Made by a program: the position numbers and the translations under genes
The notes under the pieces: model-generated
Seen by the model: the letters and a program-made list of their open reading frames with translations, nothing else
Told to the model about the DNA's origin: nothing
Databases searched by the model: none
Source of the DNA: Dioscorea cayenensis subsp. rotundata
Lineage: Eukaryota > Streptophyta > Magnoliopsida > Dioscoreales > Dioscoreaceae
NCBI RefSeq assembly: GCF_009730915.1
Contig: NC_052488.1
Coordinates: forward strand, 23,659,868-23,723,867
DNA: 64,000 bases
Direction: 5' to 3'
In this document: positions 49,673-61,064 of the stretch, piece by piece
How the letters are laid out: the number at the start of each line of letters is the position of its first letter
Position numbering within the stretch: position 1 is the stretch's first letter

Positions 49673-51480
49673 TTTTGAAAAATAAATAAATCACATTCAT
49701 TTAAAAAGATAAGTACAGACCGACATGAAAAAGGCCCCAACCAGAGTTACAACCAAAAGCAAAAAACAAGTTGGATAAACCACTTCAGTTAAATAAAACA
49801 AGTAACAACACAGTAACCAACCACAAAACACATGTGAAAAAGACAACCAAAATATTGGACCACTAGGTGTGGCACACAGCAGAACTCAGAACAACAAAAG
49901 AAGAGAAACAACAAACGAGGAAGAGCGGACTTCCTCGAACCCCCAACAAGAAAAGCAAGATCTATCCCGTGAATTGGTCTTGTGCCTTCTCGGCCCTCGT
50001 ATCACTACTAAACTTCTCTGAACGCTGACCTAAGAACTCCATACTGTATTTAATGGTAGTGAACATCAAATTTCGCTTTGAAACCCTCTGCAACCGCTAA
50101 AAACAAAGATAGTATCATGCGATCTATTTTCAATATACTCCCTCCGTTCATTTTTATCTGTCGTGAATAACTGAATCTCACATACCAAGAAAGTTGGTTA
50201 TTTCACATAATTTAATAAAAAATTAGTTATCTTTCCAAAATTACCCCTAATTTATATGTTTACATTTCTCTCTCATATTAAATTTCAAAGAAAGAATTGA
50301 ATAAAGTGTTAGGGTAATTTTGGAAAAAAAAAACAATAAATGTTTCTTGATGTTTAAAAATAACAGATAAAAAGGAACCGAGGGAGTAATAGCAAAAGCA
50401 GACAAAACTGTCATTAAAGATGCAATCATTTCGACCAAGCCAAATATTCCAAACAAGAGCTATTATAGTCAACACTCTCCATATCCTTGATTAGCGGCCT
50501 CAATAGAGAACTCCACTCTCCCCAAACGTGACACATAGGTTGGGGTGCTTCAGGAATTTGAAATAAAATTGAAAAAGTATTCCCAAACAAATTTAACAAA
50601 CAAACATCGAAGAAATAGATGACCGACCGATTTGATCCCCGAATGGCACATCACACAAGATGATGTTGGAAGCCTATTACATCTTCGCTTCTTCAGATTT
50701 TATAGGGAGAATTATATTTTTCACACCAACCAAGCCAGAACCACCTAGAAATCGGGCAACACATGCCCCCGTCCATTTAAATAATTATAAAAGGGCTTCA
50801 TCGTAAATGACCCATTTGCCGTAAGAGTCGACCACTTTCTTGTCCCTGACAACTCCCAAATTATGAGAAAATCACTCTCGATAATGAAAAGTGTCTGGAT
50901 TTTCATTGAAAGGAACTTCATCTAACAAACAAGCCAATTCCTGCACGGTGCCATTGTGATGTTGAGTCTCACAAAACGCATTGGACCATAGAAATGTAGG
51001 GACCCTCCCATTGAGCCATGGTCTTTTGAAAGAGTGTCCCAGCCCACCGAATTAACTCCTTGGGTGATACATCCCCTAACCACCAACAGACAACTGGACA
51101 TCCTTTTTCAGAAGAATGAAATCCTCCCCGTCTTCCTCGGAAACAAATTCCAAGTAGACACTATGTAGTTAAACTATACCACTATTACACCGGACCAGCT
51201 GGGTCAATTGTAAATTTACACCACCACTTCCCCAACCACACTTGTTTGAAAGTATTTAAATCTAAGATAGCAAACCCCTTGATCGCAAGAATGGTAAAGG
51301 TTCTTCCAGCACACCAACCTACACCCCGAATGAAGATTTGGACCTAACCAAAGAAAATCTCTTCTATTTCTGTCAAATTTTTTTAATTACCCAACTTGGC
51401 AATCTAAAGATAGACATCGAATAAGTTGGTATTGTTGTTAAGACTGAATTGACCAAAGCCGACCTCCCTAGACAATGTGG
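49672..51480 (-). mobile_element. Heavily decayed LINE (two tails, one RT remnant)
   Basis: Minus-strand L1-type remains. A short tail fragment (49672-49763) is followed by a second 3' end with the TTGGATAAACCAC motif (49771-49783) and a broken zf-RVT/RT C-terminus (e.g. LVWNIWLGRNDCIF near 50440, and remnants up to about 51480). Many stops and frameshifts mark it as old. It carries a Stowaway MITE at 50138-50386. Confidence 0.75.
50138..50386. mobile_element. Stowaway MITE (Tc1/mariner type)
   Basis: A 249-bp element. Ends CTCCCTCCGTTCATTTTTATCT and AGATAAAAAGGAACCGAGGGAG form the typical plant Stowaway inverted repeat, flanked by the TA target dinucleotide on both sides. It is inserted into a dead LINE and has no coding capacity. 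Confidence 0.93.
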
Positions 51481-51823
51481 TTATATATTTTTCATAACTA
51501 AAATTTAAACTTGTTTAATATTTTTTTATATGCTAAAATTCAATTTTAATTTTAATTAAATTTTTACCAAATTGGTTTTTTATGTTTTATGTTTTCTTTA
51601 ATTTTTTAGAATTTTAAAAAAATTATTATCTTCTGCATCAATTAGACAGGTTTTGCATTTCAAAAATAAACTTTATATTTTTTATTTTTAACAACAATTC
51701 AACAAACTTTCCAGATGGAAAATTTCTATATATATATGATTTATTCTTTTATCAAATAACCAAAGGAAGAAAAAATAATCAAAATATATTCAAAATTGAT
51801 ACTCTTATTTAAAAAAAAATTAA

Positions 51824-51866
<43 letters not shown>

Positions 51867-54800
51867 TGTTTATGACATATATTGGTCTCCATATATATAT
51901 ATTGAAAGAGATTACATTGTAATTAAATAATGGTGCAAAAATAATATTAACAAAGTTTAAAATATATCCATTACAAGTATATATGACACTAATCAATCGT
52001 ACAAGGCTGTATTAGAGAGAGATGTCCTGTTTTGGAGCTGAATCCGGATACTACTACACTATTATATATTACTAGGCTTTGTTTCTTGCCCCTTTAATAA
52101 TTTGTTCATTAGCTCTATTTTATCTCATAAAATCTAATCTCTTGATCTGTATACATATACAGTGTATATATAAAAAATATACTCTTTAATAATGACTTTA
52201 TTTAATACTGGGAAAGAGATTCGAATTTTTGTTCTCCTCCTTCACTCTTATAATTTTATGTAATTAGAATTTATTTTTAATATTTTAAATAAAAAAACAT
52301 AATAAAAAAAATCACCAAAGAATTTTATAAGATTCTATACTAGATTTTCACAAACATAATAATATGATTTTGATAACAGAAAAAAAAAAATTGTCAGAAA
52401 AAGGGAGATATATATATATATAACCTGATTTGACCCGTGCTGTTATTTGGATGCATTGATAAATTCACAAAAGGATCATTCATGCACTGATCATGGTCAT
52501 CATCTACAGTTTGAATCGGATAAGCTGCATGCGCTGTTGCGTTGCGTCCAGCCTGTCCGCTTAATGGATGTTTCCCCTCTCACCTCAAAATGTGTGCAAC
52601 TGAGAGAGACCCAACTCAATTAATCAAACACAATGGGCCAACTCATTTAACATAAGTTGCACAACATACAACAGAAATGAATCAAGTCCATTAAAACATG
52701 GCTCAGTTTGGTTCGGTTTTCACATGCCGTACCTTCTCGGAGTCGTCACTTTTGGGCAAGGCAAGTTCAGCGGCTAAGTACACAGGCCTAAGATCGCACG
52801 TCCCATCATCACATGGTCATGGCTAGAAATAAATGGGGTTGCAGTATAGGTTATATATATATATATGATAAATATAAAAAAAAAAAAAGGAAAAAAATGG
52901 GAAAAAAAAGGAGAAGTGAAAGGTGGTGCGGCAGCCGTCCGTTTGTCTACAGCGTGTCTCCCAAAGAACAAGTGGGCTCCGTGAGGTCAAAGTTATGCGC
53001 TCTGAAGGCAGCGCAGCGGCTTTATTAATAATTGGTTATGCGCGCCATCTCTTCTTTACTGTTGGCATAAGTCCCACCATCCGCTACACTTTGATTGCAA
53101 CGTTTGGCCAAACATGGATGAATGTTTATTTATTCCACTCGTGAAGTGAGTGACTGAATCAGTGAATGATTGTTTTCCAGACTTCAGCTGCTTATTCATG
53201 TCATATTCTTTTTCAAGTCTGGATTTCACTACCCCGTTCTCCTGCTTAACATATTTTAACTATTTATTTAATTATTTATTTATTGATAATACATGTATTG
53301 ATTTGGCTTTATCTTACTATCTTTGCATGAATATTTTCCCCATCCCTGTTTACCGGGCTTGTTTTTATTTTCTTTGCACTTGTTTTTGTTTACTTTGTTT
53401 TTATTTAGTTTTTTTAATAAATTTATGGTTCATCTACTTTATTAAATATATATATATATATTTCCCATACAAAGTCTTTTTAATTGGATTCAATTTCAAT
53501 TATTTTGTGGGATTTTTATTAAATAAAGGTGACTACTTATTAAAAAATAGAGTTCAAAATAAAACATTAAAAGACGGAAGAGCCAGAAACCAAATGTTCA
53601 CCTTTTTTATAATGTGGGCCTTTTGGGCTTCATTTCAATGATAGTTAATGGGCCCTCCATGTTCAACTATATATGGCTTGAATCCCTTCATTTGGGCTCT
53701 TAACAAAGGCCGTAGACTCTTGTCAGCGAATTTTGTAAATTTATATTAATTTTACATATAAATGAATAATATTATATTTACATATATAACATCATACAAA
53801 TAGCTCTTGAGAATGATATGTAAATTTATATTAATTTATTTTGTAAATTTATGTAAGTATCCCATGACCAGTTGACCACAAGGTGTCAACTTCAACATCC
53901 CTCCAAGCTATCGACTATCGTAGCATCTCCACTAATTCCCCCCACTATGATTGATCTCTCTATTACGGTCTGAAAACATGACCCTTTTACTACCCTCAAG
54001 TTAGTGTGATATCTCTGTATCATCTACTGCATCAAAAGTTCAACAAAAAGGAATTATATACAGTAAAAAAATCATGCTTTGAGTCCATGATCACTATCCC
54101 AAAACTCTGTATCTCAATCTAGGACCTTAGTCTAGTTTGTTTATTTGAAAGGTCATATTATAATTTCTATCATCCAATCGATGAATGTAATACTTACATT
54201 ATCTCATAAAAAAAAAAATGAGTTCAATGAGAATTAGATAAGTATAGAAATCAATATTGAGAACACAAATAAATAGTGGCTTAAAAAGTAGAACAAACTC
54301 ACAATTTATTTTGTACAGCAGTCCGCTAGAGTGGATGACGTGGCATCCAGAACAAAAGAAAAAAAAGGTGGCGGATTACATGTCATTTAGAGAACTATTG
54401 AGGAAACTTATTAAATCTCAATGTAAATAATGTTTCAATATAGCTTTCAAGGCTTGTATACCCACAAAAGCTCGTAACTGTTCTTTTGATTCTTCAATAC
54501 TTTGTGGCATGGAAAGATAAAACATTCGAATTTTGTGTGCTTCTTTCAGTTTTAACCAATGGTTTTGTTTTGTTCTGAGTTTTGTCTTGTTCTTTGGTGG
54601 TCCTTACAATGACAAGGGAACTAAAGCAGTAAGAAATTCTTATAATTTCAAATAAGAAACCAATCATCTTACATTGATACAATTAAATATGTTCCCACCC
54701 AAAGCAACAAAACTTTCTCAATAATTAAATCACCATGAGTGACATCAGACAAAATATTAATTTGGATCAATGAACCATTTGATAATTGAGCAACAGACCA

Positions 54801-55149
54801 CTGAACAAATTCATTCAATCAAAACAGTTCCAGTGCTTTCCAACTGCCACTGTTTTAGCAGAAGAGATCATCGTCTCAACGTTTTGTGTATGAAAATAAC
54901 AGAGTTCAAGTCAAGATAATACAATATCACAACAAGAAAAACAGAACATAATGCCTCGTAATGAACTGTACATTCTTATACCATCTATTTTCTTTAACGT
55001 GGGGTGAGTACAACAAAAAACACACCATCCTTTTATTTATTCTCTTTATTTTCTTTATTATTCCTTTTCCTTTGTGAATATTCACAGACATATCTAAAGA
55101 GCAGGGCATGTTTTTCATCCAAAAAGAGCAGAGCAGGGAAGGTTATAAT
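51481..55149. other. Gene-free AT-rich intergenic DNA
   Basis: Long TA microsatellites (about 51826-51862 and 52410-52424) and poly-A/T. A 163-codon open frame at 53150-53641 is AT-driven with no motif. A GC-richer patch at 52915-53040 is unassigned. I see no gene. Confidence 0.5.
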
Positions 55150-56028
55150 TTATGGTGGAGATGTTATCTCACCAGGGTAACAATGCCTGATCCAAACATC
55201 AATTATCTTCTCATTGGACACTTTTGAGCGAGCTTCACAACAATGCCTTCTTGGTGCCTGTGTTTCATAATGACAAAAAAGCAAAAAAAGCTTTAAAATT
55301 TTAGTTTAAAATTCTCTAATCTTAACCTGATGTGCTGATGTAAATTTCCAAATATTCATCCAATCCATTAAGGTAAAAAATCAGCTTAACTACTATCACA
55401 CAGGTGGATAAATAAAATCTTTATCTTGATGGGCAATCAAACACCAACCTCTTATGTAAAAGTTAAAAATATCAAAATCAGTTGAGTTGATCGATGATGA
55501 GGATAGAACAGGGAAGATTAAAAGGCAGAGAAGTGATCGCCTACCTAATCTAGTTGTGACAAAAAGAAAGCAGAGGTATGAAATTTCTTTTCTTTTATTT
55601 TTAAATAATGTGGACAAGCAACTGTAAACATACATCCTATTCAAGCCTTTATCATATATTATGATATATGAGTTCAACTTTCGCACAGAAATTAAATGGT
55701 ACACATAATAACTATGAAATAAAATATCCAAAAAACACAACACTAGTTGTGCATGCAACAGCTGAATCAACAGTTTAATTTCACCAAATCCTTGGTTGGG
55801 TTAAACCCATACCAAACCGAAAAACTGAATTTTAAGAAATTAAAATTTCGAAAGGAAACTATCCTAAATTGAACCAATTAAATAAGTTTATTGTTCTGAA
55901 ATTCATTCCTAAGTTTCAATGCTGGACCATATAATATGTCAATATATCAGAGAACCAATTAAATAAGTTTATTGTTCTGAAATTCATTCCTAAGTTTCAA
56001 TGATGGACCATATAATATGTCAATATAT

Positions 56029-56069
<41 letters not shown>

Positions 56070-58127
56070 TACAGTAGAATACAATACCTTTTGCCACTCG
56101 TAAGGGTCCATCTTGGGCGCCACCACCCGAATGGACCGCACCTGCGATGCAGATGCAAAGCCAGCCCTGTCACAGCCTTTGTCTATGCTACTCTCGTGTC
56201 TCGTGTACTCGGTCACACTGACTTGTTGAGCTTTCCTCCTCTCGCTGACACGGTCCAAAAAGAACAACATCGGTTCACAGTTATTGCTCACCGTGAAAGG
56301 TCTTGTATTGAAAACAAATGGCCCGTTCTGGGATGATCTCCATGTGAGGAACGTCTGGAGAGGAACTTCCAGGTCATGAGGCGGGACGACCCAGTGATAC
56401 AATTGAACCGTGTAACCCCATGACACTGAGACGGACCAGTTATGGCCTTGTTCTCGGTTGTAGCAAAAGGTTTGCTGCAGCGTTCGGGCAGGGTCATGAC
56501 GAGATGCGTCCATTAGAGTCCGGATCGCATTCATTTGAGTTGATTGGCTTGGTATCACTGTATGCACGTCGTCTAGATGGTGAAGTGATACTAATGGGGC
56601 TATTGGGTGTGCGGCCAGCATGCCATAAGCGTCTCCGCGCAGGTCCACCTAAATTAAACATCATTACAATTAGAAATTTGGAATCTGGTAGCTTGATTGA
56701 GATGGGCAACTAAGTATGGGAACACCATTGGACATAGTATATATATGTCCATTTCGCTGCATTAAGCGGTTAAATCACTAGTGGGGCATTTGGCTAGCTG
56801 GCCTGGCCTCATGAATAAGCTAAAGTAGTAGTACAGGAGTAATTGAGAGGTTGAAATTTGAGTAGTGTTCAATGAACTTAAATATTACTTTTGACTTATT
56901 AAACCCTCTTGCTTTTGGTATTGATCTTTCTCTCTGTCCAGGTTAATTTCAGCTGTGTAAGCAAAGCTTATTGATATCTAAATATCATTGACATATATAT
57001 ATATATAAACTAATATAAAGAACTCTGCTAAGTAATTACTATCATTGGTTTAAAAATTCAACACTTTTAAATCATCATCACGATTCACGCGTAGGGGGAT
57101 AATATAAACAAGTTATTAGTCCCAGTGGTGAAAGAAAGAAAGAAAGAAAGAAAAGCCAAGGAAGAGTCAGAGAGGAGGGAAAGGAAGGGGTCCCATGAAT
57201 GAATGCATCTGTTCCCAAGATTAGAAACATCTTGTCTCAAATCTATAGAATCCTAGCCATATAGCCCACTCAACCAAACTTCACAAAAGGTATAACAGTA
57301 ATAAATCAACGGTTGGTTACCTGATGAAATCCGGGTTCTCTGGTGAGTGGAACACCGAGCTCACTGAGGCAAGCCCGAATCCTTTCATCACTGCCATAAA
57401 AGTATATATACCGATCCAAGCACCCATCTATGACTTTAGCAAGCTCCGCCGCCGCCGGATAACTAATGGCGAAGCCACCACCGCCGAACGCCGTCCCATA
57501 CGAATGCTGAAGGTTTTGTTCCACACTCTCCGACGGTGCTCCGATGTACCACATTTGGTCATGGTCATACTTACCCAGAACGGCCACCAAATTCTCGATG
57601 AAAAACACCGTGTCATCATCACCCATCACGAACCACCGCACGTTCTCCATCCCAAGCGCGAAGGATTCAGCCACGATCCGCGCGATCCGGGACGCCGAAG
57701 CCCGCGCACCATATCTCGACGTGTTTGCCGAAACACGGTAAGGCGGGCATGTGTCTGACCACGACCCACGCTTGGGCTCCTCGTCGAGCCAGACATGCCC
57801 CTTCATCTCACCCGGCCGCCACCAAAGCTCGCTGTAACCGCGCCGTTGGTGCCAAGTGTGTGATGAGGCACCGATTCCGAACACGATGTGGGAGATGTTG
57901 GTCGGTTCGGGAGAAGCGGTTGGTCCTGGAATAGCAACAGGGAACGGGTCCGGGTACTGGTCGCAATGGGGACATGACCATTGGTAATGGCTGGAGCTGA
58001 CGGCCGAGTAGGAGATGAATACGACCGAGAAAACCAAAACGATGGAGATGGTTGCTTTGATTGAACGCCAGAGAGTGTCCCGGTGGTAATTCGCCGAGAA
58101 AACCCAGCTTTTCAAGGAAAGTAACAT
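55150..58127 (-). CDS. DUF604 / fringe-like glycosyltransferase, type II membrane
   Basis: Three minus-strand exons (57321-58127, 56088-56648, 55150-55257) join in phase to 491 residues, the usual length for plant DUF604 proteins. A type II anchor lies at about residues 22-43 (IKATISIVLVFSVVFISYSAV). The luminal domain has HIVFGIGASSHTW, YSELWWRPG, the DxD-type metal site FVMGDDDTVFF, MWYIGAPSE, GGGGFAISYPAA, CYNREQGHNWSVSVSWGY and the C-terminal APRRHCC. The family resembles fringe-type beta-1,3-galactosyltransferases (GT31); the acceptor is unknown to me. The start is the first ATG of the frame, just before LLSLKSWVF; the open frame extends 13 codons further without ATG. No lesion. Intron 2 holds a GA repeat and a tandem duplication. 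Confidence 0.92.
55871..56032 (+). repeat. 81-bp tandem duplication in glycosyltransferase intron 2
   Basis: Two adjacent copies (55871-55951 and 55952-56032) starting GAACCAATTAAATAAG, nearly identical, hence recent. The right copy abuts a GA repeat (about 56033-56066), which sits close to the exon 2 donor. Confidence 0.92.
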
Positions 58128-58169
58128 TTCTACTTCGTCTTTCAGACTGGATTGGAAAGAAACCACCCA

Positions 58170-59460
58170 AAGAATATGTGGGAATTTCAGCTTTTATTTT
58201 TTATTTTTTTCAGTTTTTCCTTGTAATTCTTAGCTATAAATAATACAATTCCTAGAAATTAAGATGTGATTTAGTATTTGTCGGTCTAACTGGACCGGAA
58301 TTGGTCATAGTGACTTGACCAATTAACCAAATATTGGGCTTATATCACGCGTCCTGATCTCGGAGGAAAGACACCGTAGATGATGCTAGAAACGGAGAAC
58401 GTGTCAAGCTAAAAGTCTCGCGGCGTTAATTACAATGTTATGGAGGTGATTGTGAAATGGTGGAGAAACTTAAGCGAATTTATTTTGTTTGACTTCAAAT
58501 TTTAAATTGGGTTGTTGGCACACCATTGGCCTTCCACGTTATATTAAGCATTGTGATAAGAGAATGTTTGTCTTTTCACAGATGACAATGTGTTAGTTTT
58601 CATGTAATGTAGATATGTCTTATATCCCAATTTTTCATCTTTGATATTGAAAAAATTCACCCAGTTTATGCGTTTTTTTAATTAATGAGGAAATTAAACT
58701 GTTCTATATTAGATAAAAATTTAACAAAACTGATGGAAATAAAGAGGTAAATTGATGGAAATCGATATATGTGCAATTGGTTCCATTTATAATGCCTTCC
58801 TGACATGGGAAAAATGGACATTGTATTAGTATACAAATTGTTCACCAAAGTAGACAGTTGGGACTAGTGCATGATGATGATGATGCAAATTTCAATATAC
58901 GGTTCTTTACTTCCAACAACTAAAAAAAAAAAGAAGTGGAAATAGTTTGACATGTAAATTGCAATCAGAGGTTTTGGTTGGGTTACCTACCATGAAGCTT
59001 ACAGTGAGACCACAAAGTCTGTGACACACGGAACAATGAAGGAGATAAAAGTCAGAAAAAGCATTAAAACAGAAAGGAGAGAAAGAAAACAAAAAGAACT
59101 ACTTCGTGCAAATCTAATTCAATTAATCTTCTTACAAATAAGAGATCCCTCATCGGAACCAACTACTGTACCTTGCTCTTGGAAAGATGAGATCTGACTT
59201 ATCATCCTCGTATGATGTCCCTTAATTGTCCTTGTTCTTCAAATACTAATAGTGTTAGTCCTCTCATCTTTGCCAATAAAATAAAATAAAAAATCTTATG
59301 CAAGAGACTTGGTAAAATTAAAAGATATTGTGATAATTTGTCTTTATTATTTGTCATTGATTGATACATCAAACAAGTAAGACAAATTAAGGCAGATAAG
59401 TGGAAACAGGAAAGAATTTGTTAGTTTGAGGATTTAAATATGGGTATTGAATTAAAGTAA
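58170..59460. other. Gene-free region upstream of the glycosyltransferase gene
   Basis: Promoter of the leftward glycosyltransferase gene, then AT-rich DNA with no recognisable gene or element. Confidence 0.45.
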
Positions 59461-60240
59461 TTTTTTTTAATAAAATGGATAAACCAAAACTTTATTGATA
59501 AAAACAGAAGAAAATAGGACAACACAGAAAAAAAAAAACAACCATTAAGAAAGAAGCAAACAGACTAAAATCTTCACTAGGGATGAGGAACACAAAGAAT
59601 AGAACAACAAAAATAAAACACAAAAAGGAGAAAGTTGGGCCGACGAAGACTACCGTCTGATTACATAGGCCTGCCAGAGCTGCGAGAAGGAGAAAACTAC
59701 TCGATTTAGGTGGCACTCTGTATCGCCGGTATGATATGCAATTCTTGTGCTCATGAAGCTGAGGGAACGCTTGATTCTTTGGGAGGCTTCAAGTTTAGCT
59801 TGTTGATGAGACTCTGAAGCTGTGGAAAACCAAAAGAAAAGCATATTAATAGTTTTAAAAAACACAGAGTGAATAGGTGAGCAGTTTAATTGAAAAATGC
59901 GATTATTCCGTTCTAGCCAAATGTTCCAGATAATTGCTCTGGAACTGAGATCCCACAGGTTTCATTGGCTAGAATATAACGATGGGATCCAAGAGATCCA
60001 AATTCTAGAAATTGAAGACGGAGTAGTGGCTGGATCGAAGATTTGTCTAAAAAAGGACCAAATTAGATCTAAGAATTCACAATCAAGAATGATATGATTT
60101 ACCGTTTCAGACCTATTGTAACAGAGAACGCAAGTGTCTGTGGTGTTTAGGTTACAACCTTTTTTGAAGAGGTTTGTGAGAGTAAGAATTCAAAGAGATA
60201 ACGGCTAATGTTATGGAAAAAAATTTGGACTTGGAGGACT
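59461..60240 (-). mobile_element. LINE 3' fragment
   Basis: A minus-strand tail. The 3' motif survives as ATGGATAAACCA (plus-strand 59475-59486). The C-terminal zf-RVT remnants read TDTCVLC near 60140 and a 3'-end piece WFSTASESHQQ near 59815. It is truncated and has stops. Confidence 0.75.
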
Positions 60241-60461
60241 AGTTTTTTTTTTTTCATTCAAGACTTTATCATCAAATATTACAACTTAATACATAATTCA
60301 ACTTAATACATAGTTTTTTGAATCTTCTAATATTTTACAAAGTGATCTATTGATTTTCCTATATATTTTTCTCAGAAATATCTAGACATCCTTATCTAAG
60401 TCTCTCCTTCTTCAAGATCTCATGTTGAGTTTTCTCCAATATATATATATATATATATTTT

Positions 60462-61035
60462 TGAAAAAGTGGATAAACCACATGCATTAATATAAAAAAA
60501 ACAAAAGTTACAAACGAACTTCCACTAGCTGTGGAAACAAAAACGAACATAACTGGAGGAACAACGGGTCTCCTCCTAACCCATAAAAATACCAAACTAC
60601 TCCTCCCCGCCGGTCTGATCAACCTCAAGCAGGGGTGTCCACTACCCCCAGGGACCGAGGTCCAGCAAACTCTAGGCTACGTCTGATAGCCGAGATAGGG
60701 TCAGCAATCTTCGCTTTCACACCATCAGGAGCTGCAGAGTACCAAGATAATAACATATGAGCAGTCTTCCTCAAAACATCAAAAGGACTATGGCATTTAT
60801 CAGCAAAGATATAATCATTCCGCGTAGTCCAAATCGACCACACATAAGCTTTGACCAACAAAACCCCAAATGCCCTAACCGTTGCCGTAAGGCCGACCTC
60901 TAGACACTCCATAATTGAGCCATAGACATAGGAAGCTCCTGAAACTGAAAGAGACGACAGAGGGGCGACCACACCTTCTGAGAGAACGGACACCTTAAGA
61001 AAAGATGATCCACAGATTCGACGTCAGCATGGCAG
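60462..61035 (-). mobile_element. LINE 3' fragment just downstream of the receptor-kinase pseudogene
   Basis: A minus-strand 5'-truncated LINE of about 574 bp. It keeps CHADVESVDHLFLRCPF (a zf-RVT region) at its truncated end and GTGGTTTATCCAC on its strand near the tail (plus-strand 60469-60481). The block YVWSIWTTRNDYIFADKC matches the same region of the copy at 39.7-42.0 kb. It ends about 30 bp from the receptor-kinase stop codon. Confidence 0.83.
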
Positions 61036-61064
61036 AATTTAATACATTTTATTCAAAATCATCA

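Noticed and set aside
52915-53040. GC-richer patch in AT-rich DNA, possible structured RNA
   Set aside because: No match to tRNA, snRNA or snoRNA boxes that I could identify by eye.
53150-53641. 163-codon open frame with many F, Y and L residues
   Set aside because: AT-rich composition explains it; no domain, no splice context and no conserved start. Ends within repeat-like AT DNA.
60241-60440. AT-rich stretch with repeated AACTTAATACATA between two LINE tails
   Set aside because: Only a short direct repeat; no ends or coding sequence to define an element.
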